A DNA stretch of 64,000 nt from Candidatus Kapaibacterium sp. GTDB lineage: Bacteria > Bacteroidota > Ignavibacteria > Kapaibacteriales > WFXC01. The translations under genes and the position numbers were made by a program. The stretch spans positions 21,960 through 85,959 of the forward strand of contig WFXC01000022.1 in NCBI GenBank assembly GCA_015490805.1. Reading direction: 5' to 3'. Positions 1-8,859 of this stretch are shown here, piece by piece. Within the stretch, counting starts at the first letter, position 1. The number at the start of each line of letters is the position of its first letter. Under the pieces are notes generated by a model. It saw only the letters and a program-made list of their open reading frames with translations, had not been told where the DNA came from and made no database searches.

Positions 1-147
1 CCAGTGACAATGACGCACGCATCGGTACCGGAATCGCTCCGACGTCGCCTGGGCATTACCGAAGGATTGGTGCGATTATCGTGCGGTATTGAGGATACAG
101 CCGATCTGGTGGCAGATGTGCAGCAAGCTTTAGATGCTGTTGCATAA
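1..147 (+). CDS. Cys/Met-metabolism PLP-dependent enzyme, C-terminal 48 residues (partial)
   Basis: The window opens inside this gene; only the last 48 codons before TAA are present. The fragment has the conserved C-terminal signature of cystathionine gamma-synthase/lyase, O-acetylhomoserine sulfhydrylase and methionine gamma-lyase: MTHASVPE, then GITEGLVRLSCGIED, then a closing helix. In this fold-type I family the C-terminal domain packs near the PLP active site and the Ser/Arg pair in the RLS segment contacts the substrate carboxylate. The fragment cannot tell which member it is. The DUF3311 gene follows after 14 bases on the same strand. The family assignment is firm; the substrate is not known. 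Confidence 0.85.
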   Translation, partial: PVTMTHASVPESLRRRLGITEGLVRLSCGIEDTADLVADVQQALDAVA

Positions 148-161
148 GTAGGGGACACGAA

Positions 162-368
162 ATGTGGCGCCGACGCTCTTTCTGGCTGGGAATCCTGGTC
201 GTAATGGTGCTATTGTCTGTTGATCTCTGGCACTGGTATCAACCGCCGACATTGGGATGGTTGGGGTTGCCATTCTGGGTGTTCTATATCGCTGCTTTGC
301 ACGGTGTTTTGATCGGTATTGTCTGGGCACTGTGGCGGGCAGTTGGACAACAAGAAGAGCAGCAATGA
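162..368 (+). CDS. DUF3311-type small membrane protein, partner of the symporter
   Basis: A 68-residue protein with two hydrophobic segments (about residues 8-23 and 34-61) joined by a short WYQPP loop, and a polar Gln/Glu tail. Size, topology and position match DUF3311 proteins, which are typically encoded just before sodium:solute symporters and are thought to be their small subunits. The stop codon overlaps the start of the symporter (ATGA at 365-368), so the two are probably translationally coupled. The transported solute cannot be read from the sequence. Confidence 0.75.
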   Translation: MWRRRSFWLGILVVMVLLSVDLWHWYQPPTLGWLGLPFWVFYIAALHGVLIGIVWALWRAVGQQEEQQ

Positions 369-1795
369 TCTACGTTGCTCTGATTGCCTATGTCCTAATT
401 GCGCTTGCCCTGGGGTTGATTGCCCGGCGAATGGAAGTGGCGAAAACACCAGAGGATTACTTCCTGGCGAATCGGGGATTGGGGATTCTGTTGCTGTTCT
501 TTACAATGATCGCTACGAATTTCAGTGCGTTCTTTTTTCTCGGATTTGCCGGAGCTGGATACCGCATTGGACTGAGCTATTATGCGATGATGGCGTATGG
601 TACGGCATTGGTTGTATTTTCCATCTTTTTCGTGGGACTTCCTATATGGCGGCAGGGAAAGCAATTAGGATGCATCACACCGGCAGAATTGATCGAGAAA
701 AAACTCCGATCCAAACCCTTAGCACTGCTCTATATGGCAGTGATGGTTGTGTTTACATTACCCTACATTGCGATTCAGCCAATTGGAGCGGGATATCTGC
801 TGGAGCAGTTGACTGGTGGTGAAATTCCCTATTTCTGGGGTGCTTTCCTGCTGACGGCTGTTATGGTTGCTTACGTATGGTTGGGCGGGATGCGAAGTGT
901 GGCACTGACCGATGCGTTTCAGGGAATTATGATGTTTGTCTTTATGTTCCTTGCGCTGTTTACAATTGCCGAAGCTCTGGGCGGATTTGCACAGGCAAAT
1001 GTGGCAGTGTGGCGCCAACATCCATCACTATTTTCCCGTGAAGGAGTCGACGGATACTTTACGCCACAGAAGTGGATCAGTTTTATGATTCTGTGGATTG
1101 TCAGCATTCCAATGTTTCCGCAGATTTTTATGCGGTACTACACCGCCCGGAGTGCACGGGGACTCTACATCACCGCGCTGCTGTACCCGATCGTTACCGT
1201 CACGTTGTTTCTCTGTCCGGTACTGATTGGCATCTGGGGGCATCTGAAATTTCCGGGGTTGGAAGGGAAAGCTTCAGATCAGATTTTGCCAATGATGCTG
1301 AGTGCGTATGCGCCGGAATGGATCCCCCCGCTGGTGATGATGGGTGCCCTGGCAGCCTTTATGTCCACGATGGACTCTCAGCTTTTAGCGCTGAGTTCAA
1401 TGTTGACGCGGGATGTATACACCGATCTTCTGGCACCGACAGCGCCGCTGGAACAACAGACAAGATTGGGCAGATGGCTGGTCGTCATATTGGCAGTCGC
1501 TGGATTGGCAATTGCTGTGCAGCCGCCAGCGACGATCTTTGCGATCGCGAAAAATGCGTTTACTGGATTGGCAGTTTTGTTTCCAACTACCATCGCTGCG
1601 CTGTACTTTGCGGATCGAGTGCATCCTCTGAGTTGCATTCTGTCCATTCTCTTCGGTGAATTGCTGTTAGCCGGCTTTCTTCTGAAGTTGATTCCCTCAG
1701 AGTGGACGTTTGGATTTTTGGAGGTTGTGCCAATCCTGGTTGGTGCAACTGCTGTGTTGCTTGGCAGCAATATGCTTTTGCGCTCCAGAAAATGA
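365..1795 (+). CDS. Sodium:solute symporter (SSS family)
   Basis: A 476-residue polytopic inner-membrane protein with about 13 hydrophobic segments and the SSS-family pattern: N-terminal DYFLANRGLG, a GYRIGLSYYAMMAYG stretch in TM2-3, and AAFMSTMDSQLLALSSM around the sodium-binding helix (TM8), where the small hydroxyl residues contribute to the Na+ site. The open frame extends upstream to 257, but the start at 365 is preferred because it overlaps the DUF3311 stop and begins with a hydrophobic transmembrane helix. It lies in a two-gene unit with DUF3311. Members carry solutes such as acetate, proline or pantothenate; the substrate here is not determined. Confidence 0.9.
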   Translation: MIYVALIAYVLIALALGLIARRMEVAKTPEDYFLANRGLGILLLFFTMIATNFSAFFFLGFAGAGYRIGLSYYAMMAYGTALVVFSIFFVGLPIWRQGKQLGCITPAELIEKKLRSKPLALLYMAVMVVFTLPYIAIQPIGAGYLLEQLTGGEIPYFWGAFLLTAVMVAYVWLGGMRSVALTDAFQGIMMFVFMFLALFTIAEALGGFAQANVAVWRQHPSLFSREGVDGYFTPQKWISFMILWIVSIPMFPQIFMRYYTARSARGLYITALLYPIVTVTLFLCPVLIGIWGHLKFPGLEGKASDQILPMMLSAYAPEWIPPLVMMGALAAFMSTMDSQLLALSSMLTRDVYTDLLAPTAPLEQQTRLGRWLVVILAVAGLAIAVQPPATIFAIAKNAFTGLAVLFPTTIAALYFADRVHPLSCILSILFGELLLAGFLLKLIPSEWTFGFLEVVPILVGATAVLLGSNMLLRSRK

Positions 1796-1836
1796 GGACG
1801 GCGTCAAGGGAAGAGTTTTATGGCGGTATTTCGTAG

Positions 1837-1872
1837 AAAAAAGGACCACCTCCTCGATGGGTGAGGAGGTGG
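1837..1872 (-). terminator. Rho-independent terminator of rpsF-rplI
   Basis: An inverted repeat (CCACCTCCTC / GAGGAGGTGG, about 10 bp stem, 6-nt loop) is followed on the minus strand by six T residues. It lies 10 bases beyond the rplI stop codon. The plus-strand side has no T tract, so it acts for rplI and not for the convergent symporter gene. Confidence 0.85.
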
Positions 1873-1881
1873 GGGAGATTG

Positions 1882-2337
1882 TTAGACTTCTTCTTCTTCG
1901 CTGATTACCCAGATTTTCAATGCAGCTATGACCTCAGGGTGGAGGCGAATCTTCACATCGAAGATTCCTAAGGACTTAATCGGCTCGTCAATGATGATCG
2001 ATCGTCGATCGATAACGTATCCTAACAATTCCAGTTCTTTAGCAATCATCTGCGGCGTAACGCTTCCGAAGAGGCGTCCCCCTTCACCAACTTTCATTGG
2101 AATAGTAATTTGCAGGGTACTGAGTTGTTCAGCCAATTCCTGAGCATTCGCAATTTCTTGCTGCTTTCGCTGTTCGTATCGCTTTTTCTCCTGTTCGATC
2201 AGCTTCAGTGCTTTCGGAGAAGCATAATAAGCAAGACCGCGCGGGATCAGGTAGTTCCGAGCGTATCCGTCTTTGACATTCACTACGTCACCGATGGAGC
2301 CCAGATCAGGAACGTCTTGTCGCAGGACAACTTTCAT
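1882..2337 (-). CDS. rplI: 50S ribosomal protein L9
   Basis: A 151-residue protein of standard L9 length. The N-terminal RNA-binding domain (1-52) shows MKVVLRQDVPDLGSIGDVV and GYARNYLIPRGLA, the L9 signature that binds 23S rRNA. A long charged central helix follows (about 45-75), then the C-terminal domain with LFGSVTP. The ATG overlaps the rpsF stop (ATGA), so the two are translationally coupled. In most bacteria rpsR (and often ssb) lies between rpsF and rplI; here neither does. Confidence 0.97.
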   Translation of the reverse strand: MKVVLRQDVPDLGSIGDVVNVKDGYARNYLIPRGLAYYASPKALKLIEQEKKRYEQRKQQEIANAQELAEQLSTLQITIPMKVGEGGRLFGSVTPQMIAKELELLGYVIDRRSIIIDEPIKSLGIFDVKIRLHPEVIAALKIWVISEEEEV

Positions 2338-2843
2338 TGCTGGTTCTCCTCTGTTGTCGGTTCAACTTCTTCGGATGTTGATTCTTCCGCTGGTGAAGAG
2401 GCTGTTTCCTCAGCAGGACTTTCGGCCGATACGGCAATTTCTTCCTCTGAGGCAATTGCTTCTTCGATAGCTTCCATCTGGTAATCGCTCTCGGTTGGTG
2501 CTGTGAGCCCCTTTGCTGCAATCCACTGATCGCGGTATTCGATTCCCCGTTTGTCGAGGCGAACCGTCAGGAATCGAAGGATGTTTTCTTCCAGGCGGAA
2601 GAATCGCTCCAGCAGCGCAGGGAGGAGAGGAGGAGCATCGTAGTAGACGTAGATGTAGTAGCCGTTGACTTTCTTTTCGATGGGGTATGCCAGACGACGG
2701 CGTCCCATCTGTTGCCATGCAATGATTTCACCTCCGTTGTTGCGGATGAGGTTCAGCACTTCTTTGGTAAGCTGCTGAACCATAAGTTCTTCTAATCCAC
2801 CGTTGATAATGAAGGTTGTTTCGTATCGACGTTTTTCAATCAT
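2334..2843 (-). CDS. rpsF: 30S ribosomal protein S6 with long acidic C-terminal tail
   Basis: A 169-residue protein. Residues 1-110 carry the S6 fold: RRYETTFIINGG at the start, AYPIEKKVNGYYIYVYYDA in the middle, and FLRFLTVRLDKRG. The last 55 or so residues are extremely Glu/Ser/Ala-rich with almost no Lys or Arg, well beyond the usual S6 length of 95-135. A strong ribosome site (GAGGAG) sits 6 bases before ATG. It is the first gene of a two-gene ribosomal operon with rplI. The acidic tail recalls the polyglutamate tail that RimK adds to S6 in E. coli, but here it is genetically encoded. Confidence 0.95.
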   Translation of the reverse strand: MIEKRRYETTFIINGGLEELMVQQLTKEVLNLIRNNGGEIIAWQQMGRRRLAYPIEKKVNGYYIYVYYDAPPLLPALLERFFRLEENILRFLTVRLDKRGIEYRDQWIAAKGLTAPTESDYQMEAIEEAIASEEEIAVSAESPAEETASSPAEESTSEEVEPTTEENQQ

Positions 2844-2865
2844 CGTTACTCCTCTGGTTGTGTAA

Positions 2866-2901
2866 CAAAAAACAGCCCTCTTCTCAAACGGGAAGAGGGC
2901 A
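2866..2901 (-). terminator. Hairpin plus T-tract between the HMA-domain gene and rpsF
   Basis: A 9-bp perfect stem (GCCCTCTTC / GAAGAGGGC) with an 8-nt loop is followed on the minus strand by TGTTTTTTG. It most simply terminates the heavy-metal-binding protein gene. It lies only about 25 bases before the rpsF start, so it could also act as a leader attenuator of rpsF-rplI. The sequence alone does not decide between the two. Confidence 0.75.
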
Positions 2902-2952
2902 GGAGTTTTTCAAAGACAGGTCTAAGACGACAAACGGGAGAAATTCCTGTGT

Positions 2953-3351
2953 TTACTTGGATTTACAGCAGTCGGCGGTATTGCATTCGTGTTTTTTCTT
3001 GGACTTTGTGGAGGTTTCTGCGTTGTCCGTTGTGGTTTTATCACCTGTTCCTAAGGAAACTGTGTAATCGGTTTTCTGCAAAGCGGCTAAGATTTGCTTT
3101 TCGTTCACTTTTTCTGGATCATAACTAACTTTGGCAACACCATCCTTGAGAGAGACATCGCAATCCAGAACGCCGTCGACGGAGAGGGCTGCTTTCTTTA
3201 CTTTGGAAACACATCCCATACAGGTCATTCCTTTGACGGTAAAGGTTGCGACTTTCTTCGAGGAAGCTGCTGCTTCCGATTGTTGCGCCACTGCTGTAAA
3301 AGCAAAAAATGCAAGGGCGAGGAACGCTGAGAGAATGATTGAGCGGTACAT
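2953..3351 (-). CDS. Secreted heavy-metal-associated (HMA/MerP-like) protein
   Basis: A 132-residue protein with an N-terminal signal peptide ending near AVAQQ and one HMA domain. The domain has the metal-binding loop GMTCMGCVSKV, with the two cysteines that hold Cu+ or a similar soft metal, and the usual following VSLKDGVAKVSYDPEKV strands. The short tail is Lys-rich with extra cysteines (HECNTADCCKSK), a second possible metal site. The start at 3351 is chosen over 3402 because GGAG lies 6 bases before it and the signal peptide begins there. Probably a periplasmic metal chaperone; the metal is not known. Confidence 0.85.
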   Translation of the reverse strand: MYRSIILSAFLALAFFAFTAVAQQSEAAASSKKVATFTVKGMTCMGCVSKVKKAALSVDGVLDCDVSLKDGVAKVSYDPEKVNEKQILAALQKTDYTVSLGTGDKTTTDNAETSTKSKKKHECNTADCCKSK

Positions 3352-3555
3352 ACGCTGCTCCGTTTTTTGTTGAACATTTCCAGGAAAGTCGAGCGTTAAC
3401 ACGAACAGGGGGGTGTTTTATTTGTAGCCTACGTGACAGTTTCAGCGTGTGCACCGGTTCCGATCTTTGTGTGCTCTTCGTTCCACAACCAGAGTAGCTG
3501 GAAAAATGTTAGCATAGCGAGTGGCATAGGCTTACCTGTCAGAAAGGAGGCAGGA

Positions 3556-4305
3556 TTAGTCGCTTTCGCCCTGGTGATTACTGGCGGCATTCAGAAGCTG
3601 TTGCAGGTAGGCAGCATTGTGCGGCGCATACGCATTGACGGTGTTGTTAAAGTAAATCCATCCACTCTGGATGTGGAGCTGACAGAGGCGTTTTGCCAGT
3701 GAGCGGAGTTCGGTTTCGGAGAAATTCTGGCGATACCAGGGATCGCCGTGGATGCGCAAATAGAGCTGATCGTTGGTCACGATGAGCCGGACAGGGAAAT
3801 GTGGAGCAATGACAGAACAAAACACAAGCTGGTGGTGCTCGCACCATTCAATCCACTCTGGAATCCACCATCCTGAATGGCGAAACTCACAGACAATCAT
3901 CGCATCCGTGCGTTCGCGAAGCTGTGCTAAATGCTGTAGCAATGGTTGCTGGGGATACTGGTACCGGGGAAACTGAAAGAGAAATCCACCAAGATGGGGA
4001 TGAAGCTGGGAGGCAACGGTCAGGAAGTCATCGATTGACGGCGGTGGAGAGTGCCATTGGCGGTGGTGCGTAAACTTGCGCGGAGCCTTCAGAACATAGT
4101 AAAAATCTGGTGGTGCCTGCTTTTTCCATCGCTGGATGACGGTAAGCGACGGGAGGCGATAAAAAGTGGCATTGATTTCAACGGTGCGGAAGTGACGGGT
4201 GTAGTAATGAAACCACTGCGAACGTGGCAGGTCCGGTGGATACCAGCGTCTTTTCCACTCCGGGTAGGCATAACCGGAGCAGCCAATCCAGAAAGTTGTA
4301 TGCAT
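3556..4305 (-). CDS. DUF72 (YecE-like) TIM-barrel protein
   Basis: A protein of about 249 residues beginning WIGCSGYAYPEW, the hallmark of DUF72, with further family motifs: TVEINATFYRLP, FYYVLKAPRKFTHH, FLFQFP, CEFRHSGWW, YLRIHG and WIYFNNT near the end. DUF72 proteins adopt a TIM-barrel fold; their biochemical role is unclear, although links to DNA or RNA metabolism have been suggested. The start at 4305 is preferred over 4365 because the family begins just before WIGCSGY. It diverges from obgE across 61 bases, which must hold both promoters. Confidence 0.88.
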   Translation of the reverse strand: MHTTFWIGCSGYAYPEWKRRWYPPDLPRSQWFHYYTRHFRTVEINATFYRLPSLTVIQRWKKQAPPDFYYVLKAPRKFTHHRQWHSPPPSIDDFLTVASQLHPHLGGFLFQFPRYQYPQQPLLQHLAQLRERTDAMIVCEFRHSGWWIPEWIEWCEHHQLVFCSVIAPHFPVRLIVTNDQLYLRIHGDPWYRQNFSETELRSLAKRLCQLHIQSGWIYFNNTVNAYAPHNAAYLQQLLNAASNHQGESD

Positions 4306-4366
4306 CAGAGTGTGAGAAACTTCGTCTATGCTGCTGCAGTTCAAGGTTAAAAAGGAGGAACGCACA

Positions 4367-5404
4367 ATGTTTATTGATCGTGCAAAGATTTACGTAAAAG
4401 CGGGCGACGGAGGGCGTGGTATTGTCAGTTTCCGCCGGGAAAAGCACGTTCCCCGCGGAGGACCGGATGGTGGCAATGGGGGACGTGGCGGCAATGTGCT
4501 GCTGCAAGCAGATTCGCACCTGACCACCTTGATGGACTACCATTACAAGCGGCATTATAAGGCAGAAAAGGGACAGCCGGGCGGAAGCTCCAACAAAACA
4601 GGAAGGGACGGTGAGGATATTGTGTTGAAGGTGCCCTGTGGCACGGTCGTCTATGATGCTGAAACCGGAAAGATGCTTGGCGAGTTGGTTGAGCCGGGAT
4701 CGACGCTGGTTGTTGCTCGTGGGGGCAAAGGAGGGCGGGGAAACGCCGCTTTTGTTTCCTCGACGAATCGAGCGCCACGAGTCGCTGAACCCGGAACACC
4801 CGGAGAAGAACGGTGGATTGTGCTGGAATTAAAATTGCTGGCGGATGTTGGATTGGTCGGATTTCCGAATGCAGGGAAATCGTCGCTATTGCGCGTCATC
4901 ACACACGCACAGCCGAAAGTTGCTGATTATCCCTTTACCACCGTGCGCCCCTACCTGGGAACAGTTCGGTATGCACCGTGGCAAAGTTTTGTTGTTGCGG
5001 ATATTCCCGGACTGATCGAAGGAGCGCACACGGGCAAAGGATTGGGACTGGAATTCCTTCGCCATATTGAGCGAACACGGGTTTTGCTCTTTTTGCTGGA
5101 TCCTCAGAATCCGTTGCCCATTGAGCGACAGTTTGCAGTGCTGCGGCAGGAATTGGAGGCTTACCATTCGCAACTGCTCGATAAACCTTTCATCATTGCC
5201 ATTAGCAAAGCAGATTTGTTGTCTGCAGAAGAACGGCAGCAATTTGCCCATCATCTGATCGGGGGACAACTGCCATTACTGATCTCCAGTATCACCCGTG
5301 AAGGGCTGGATACCCTGGTTCAGCAATTAGCGCAGCAGCTCCAGCACATGCCAGAGCCAGCGCCAGCGTATGCTGATCGGTTCTCAGAGCCCCTGCACAG
5401 GTGA
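4367..5404 (+). CDS. obgE: GTPase ObgE/CgtA
   Basis: A 345-residue GTPase. The N-terminal Obg domain (1-158) is Gly-rich (AGDGGRGIVSFRREKHVPRGGPDGGNGGRGG). The G domain follows with G1 GFPNAGKSS, switch region TTVRPYLG, G3 DIPGLIEGA and G4 SKADL. The C-terminal OCT domain of some homologues is absent, as in many species. Obg acts in late 50S assembly and stringent-type growth control. The start at 4367 has a strong AAAGGAGG 7 bases upstream. It is monocistronic and convergent with the penicillin-acylase gene, the stops being 7 bases apart. Confidence 0.96.
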   Translation: MFIDRAKIYVKAGDGGRGIVSFRREKHVPRGGPDGGNGGRGGNVLLQADSHLTTLMDYHYKRHYKAEKGQPGGSSNKTGRDGEDIVLKVPCGTVVYDAETGKMLGELVEPGSTLVVARGGKGGRGNAAFVSSTNRAPRVAEPGTPGEERWIVLELKLLADVGLVGFPNAGKSSLLRVITHAQPKVADYPFTTVRPYLGTVRYAPWQSFVVADIPGLIEGAHTGKGLGLEFLRHIERTRVLLFLLDPQNPLPIERQFAVLRQELEAYHSQLLDKPFIIAISKADLLSAEERQQFAHHLIGGQLPLLISSITREGLDTLVQQLAQQLQHMPEPAPAYADRFSEPLHR

Positions 5405-5411
5405 CGGTTTT

Positions 5412-7862
5412 TTACCGCTGGGGCAGCATCTGGAGGCGAAAGGGGAAGGATTCGAAGGTTTCCGATGTTGCGCTGAAGGGGATTTCGATCAGTTGTCCGA
5501 AAAGCCAGAACGGCAACTGGTCGCTGTAGTATCGATGGAGTGGATGACCGGATTGTCCACCGGGCAGAATGCACCACCATCTGGATTGACGGAGATCGGT
5601 GAGAAAGCGCATAGAGGGTCCAATGACAGGGTGAAACGGGGCAAGGTACGACCATTGTTGATGGTTGATGGTTGTATTGTCGCCGCCAATAGGGTAGGGT
5701 CCTAAGTTGACCAGAGAGCGGAAGAATTTGACAATACCCAGCGGATGGTAGAGTTCCAGTTGGTGGAGCATTCCGTATCGCAGTGTGTCTGTTTGATACT
5801 GGACAGCCTGTTGCCGGTACTGGTCGACTGCTTTACGAAAAGTCAGGGTGAGTATGTCGGCGACTGTTTCCGGCTGTGGAGTTTCTTTCCGATCGACCCA
5901 CCACTGGTAGGTGGTATCAGTGAGCAAAAATGGCAGAAGGCGTGTAGGCAGGCTGGCGGTGAAGCAATAGAGATCATAGGTGTCGCCGAGTTCATCCTGA
6001 AGCAGTTGCCGGGTAAGTTCAACGCGTAAAATGCTGTAGAAAGCTGCTTCAGGCGATTGAGGATCAAGAATGCCATTCCATTGCTGCAATCGGTGCAGCC
6101 ATTGCCGCATTGGGGCAGACCACGACGTTGTATCGGCAGCAGCAGCGATCAGGCGGATGAGACGAGCTGCATAGGGTGATTGCACATCGTTCTGCATCAG
6201 TTCCATATCAGCGAGCGTGGGATGATCGAGGCTCGAAAGCCATTGCTGGATCCGGCGGGCACGGGAAAGAGGTTCCCACAGAAATCCATTATTGAGCCGG
6301 GGAGCTAACGGGTTGTTTGCAGAAAACACAAATCCCGCTGAGGGATTTTTTTGCCGGGGCAGTTGTGGTGTCGTCCAGTATCCCTGCCAGTCTGCGGTAG
6401 TGTCCCATCCGGGGCGTGGCAGCACAGTCACCCCATTGCGCTGTGGTAACCATCCAGCGGGAACAATGCCAAGGTTGCCACTGGTATCGGCATAAGTGAG
6501 ATACAGCGCGGGACTCCCATAAGTGTCGAGAGCCCGGAGGAATTCTTCCCAATGCTGGGCTTTCTGGAGTTTGTAAAAAGCGGTAGCCTCGTCCGTGAGT
6601 TCGAACCCTGTCCATTGAATTGCCAGTGCGTACTGGTGTAGAAATCGTTCAGCAGACCGGAGTGTGTCGCCCAGTATGGCAAGCAAAGTGATCAGGTGGT
6701 GCGGAGTGATAATGGGTCCGTGGCGGGTAGAAGCAATGCGTACAACCAGGGGATCAGCATTCCGAACCCTGATCGTGTCATAGCGAACGTTCAACGGACG
6801 TTTGTGCGAAGGCGTTGCAAAGTAAAATTTTCCGGTGGAATCCAGACGTTCCACAAAGAAGTCACAATCGTCAGCCATCATATTGGTCATTCCCCAGGCA
6901 ATTGCTTCATTGCGCCCAACGATGACGAAGGGAAGCCCCGGAATCGTCAATCCAGCAACGTGTAGAGAAGGAGCAATCAGTTGCACGGCGTACCAGCGGG
7001 GAGGGAGGAAATAGGTCAGATGGGGGTCGCTGGAAAGAAACACTCGATCCTTTGACTTGATTGCCCACGAATTGCTACCAGTGGCGGTCTGGAAAAAGAA
7101 TGCGGTAGACGGGCGGTGAGGATTCAGGAGGCGGGAAAGTGGAGTAAACAGAGAACGAAACGGTGTAGATTGCAGGGAGTCGTTGGAGTACCAGTTGAGA
7201 GGATGATCAATGATGGTAGGGAGTGAGTCGGGAGGAAGGGGAGGGAAGAGTTGCATTGCACGATCAACTCCCAGCGTATCGGCAATGGCACCGAAAGCAA
7301 GATCTGTCCAGTACGAAAGGTTCAACTCCCACGCCATCAGGCGAGCCAGGACGAGGCAATCCAGAACGGACCAGGGTTCAGGAGAATAGCGGAGCAGTGA
7401 AAATTCCAGTGGCAATGTCGCGCTGCGGATAAATGCATTCACTCCGGATGCGTATGCTTCCAGTGCCCGGCGCGTTGCCGATGGCAACTGCTGCGCCAGT
7501 TTGCTGGCAAACGCAGGAAGCTGCAATAGCCGCATTGTGTAGTCAACCGGCACAAAGTCTTTGCCCAAGATTTCCGACAGTGCCCCTTTACCGAATCGGC
7601 GGAAGAGATCCATCTGCCACAGTCGATCTTGAGCGTGGAGATAGCCCAGGGCGAAGAAAACATCCGGTTCGGAATTACCAAAAACCGCCGGAATGCCGTA
7701 TTGGTCGCGAAGCACCAGAACGGTATCAGAGAGATCCGGGAACGAGAGCGTCGTTGCGTACCGGGGAAGCGTCTGGCGGAGCAGGAAATATCCCAGTGTA
7801 GCGAATCCTGCCAGGAGAACCAGGAGCACCAGAAGGCAGCCGGTCAAAGAAAAACGTCGCAT
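5412..7862 (-). CDS. Penicillin-acylase family Ntn-hydrolase
   Basis: An 816-residue protein with an N-terminal membrane anchor or signal (about 8-28) and the penicillin amidase fold. The proenzyme autocleaves before a Ser that becomes the N-terminal nucleophile of the beta chain; here this is Ser263 in TGSNSWAI. Other family marks are RDQYGIPAVFG, YLHAQDRLWQMDLFRR, SSDPHLTYFLPPRWY and GRNEAIAWGMTN. Members cleave amide bonds in beta-lactams, acyl-homoserine lactones or other N-acyl compounds in the periplasm; the substrate is unknown. Its ATG lies 4 bases after the stop of the epimerase gene, so the two probably share a transcript. Confidence 0.92.
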   Translation of the reverse strand: MRRFSLTGCLLVLLVLLAGFATLGYFLLRQTLPRYATTLSFPDLSDTVLVLRDQYGIPAVFGNSEPDVFFALGYLHAQDRLWQMDLFRRFGKGALSEILGKDFVPVDYTMRLLQLPAFASKLAQQLPSATRRALEAYASGVNAFIRSATLPLEFSLLRYSPEPWSVLDCLVLARLMAWELNLSYWTDLAFGAIADTLGVDRAMQLFPPLPPDSLPTIIDHPLNWYSNDSLQSTPFRSLFTPLSRLLNPHRPSTAFFFQTATGSNSWAIKSKDRVFLSSDPHLTYFLPPRWYAVQLIAPSLHVAGLTIPGLPFVIVGRNEAIAWGMTNMMADDCDFFVERLDSTGKFYFATPSHKRPLNVRYDTIRVRNADPLVVRIASTRHGPIITPHHLITLLAILGDTLRSAERFLHQYALAIQWTGFELTDEATAFYKLQKAQHWEEFLRALDTYGSPALYLTYADTSGNLGIVPAGWLPQRNGVTVLPRPGWDTTADWQGYWTTPQLPRQKNPSAGFVFSANNPLAPRLNNGFLWEPLSRARRIQQWLSSLDHPTLADMELMQNDVQSPYAARLIRLIAAAADTTSWSAPMRQWLHRLQQWNGILDPQSPEAAFYSILRVELTRQLLQDELGDTYDLYCFTASLPTRLLPFLLTDTTYQWWVDRKETPQPETVADILTLTFRKAVDQYRQQAVQYQTDTLRYGMLHQLELYHPLGIVKFFRSLVNLGPYPIGGDNTTINHQQWSYLAPFHPVIGPSMRFLTDLRQSRWWCILPGGQSGHPLHRYYSDQLPFWLFGQLIEIPFSATSETFESFPFRLQMLPQR

Positions 7863-7866
7863 AAGT

Positions 7867-8859
7867 TCAGGTGGTAATCCATCCTTGTTCGATGTACCAT
7901 TGCAGCGTCTCCGGAACGCCCCGGTCGATTTCTACTTCCTGCCGGTAGCCCAGCAAGCGTTTTGCTTTGTCGACAGAGCAGATCCAGTATGGCTGAATGA
8001 AGTCTCTGCCCTTATCCAGATTGAACACCGGTGGTTTCGTTGAAAAGCGGCCCAGAAATTCGGAGAAACCGGCAATGGTGAGCACCAGAGCGTGCGGAAT
8101 CTTGACCTTAAAATATCGTCGTTTCCCGGCAGCGCGGATAACGGTCGTTCCCACTTCTTCCCAGGTGTAGAAACGTTCGGAGGAAATGAAGAAGGTTTCG
8201 CCAGCAGCGTTCGGGGATTCGAAGGCTAAGAGTGTTCCTCGGACCAGATCAGCTACGTGAACGAGGCTGACGTATTTTTCTTTGAGCCCGATAAGAGGGA
8301 CGATGCCCCGCACAATCGTCTGGAAAAGGGCAACCAGTGCTGCATCGCGGGGTCCATACACGGCTGGCGGGCGAATGATTGTTACAGGAAGTCGATCCTG
8401 CACTGCAAGCACTTCCCGTTCCGCTGCCGCTTTGCTGCGCCCGTAAGCAGTAATGGGATGTGGAGGGGTGTCCTCGGTGACCGGTTGATCCAGAGAAGGG
8501 GCAGGTCCAACGGCTGCTAAGCTGCTCATATGGAGAAAACGCTGGATGGTCGGATTATAGCGCAGCACTGCTTGCAGCAAATTGCGTGTTCCTTTCTGGT
8601 TCGCTTCAAAATATCCCCGCTCGGAGCGTGCTGCGATCACCCCTGCAATGTGGAAAACTCCCTCGATTCCCTGAACTGCCTGTTCTAAGCTCTGCACATC
8701 CTGCAGCGATCCTTCCACCAATTCCACCGGTTTATTCACTAACCACTGGAGATTGCTGGTTTTCCGAACCAAACAGCGAACGGCATACCCACGTTCCAGA
8801 AGCAGATCAACTAAATGGCTGCCGACAAATCCCGTTGCGCCTGTAACCAGAACTTTCAT
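7867..8859 (-). CDS. NAD-dependent epimerase/dehydratase (extended SDR)
   Basis: A 330-residue extended short-chain dehydrogenase. The Rossmann NAD(P) motif is TGATGFVGSHL (residues 7-17), with catalytic Ser in SSLAAVG and the Tyr-x3-Lys pair in TAYGRSKAAAE. A further family mark is VTIIRPPAVYGPRD. It resembles dihydroflavonol-reductase/3-beta-HSD-like SDRs and so may act on a sterol, hopanoid or sugar substrate; this is not resolved. The frame is open for 72 more codons upstream, but those encode an unrelated hydrophobic stretch and family alignment sets the start at 8859. It is the first gene of a unit with the acylase. Confidence 0.9.
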   Translation of the reverse strand: MKVLVTGATGFVGSHLVDLLLERGYAVRCLVRKTSNLQWLVNKPVELVEGSLQDVQSLEQAVQGIEGVFHIAGVIAARSERGYFEANQKGTRNLLQAVLRYNPTIQRFLHMSSLAAVGPAPSLDQPVTEDTPPHPITAYGRSKAAAEREVLAVQDRLPVTIIRPPAVYGPRDAALVALFQTIVRGIVPLIGLKEKYVSLVHVADLVRGTLLAFESPNAAGETFFISSERFYTWEEVGTTVIRAAGKRRYFKVKIPHALVLTIAGFSEFLGRFSTKPPVFNLDKGRDFIQPYWICSVDKAKRLLGYRQEVEIDRGVPETLQWYIEQGWITT

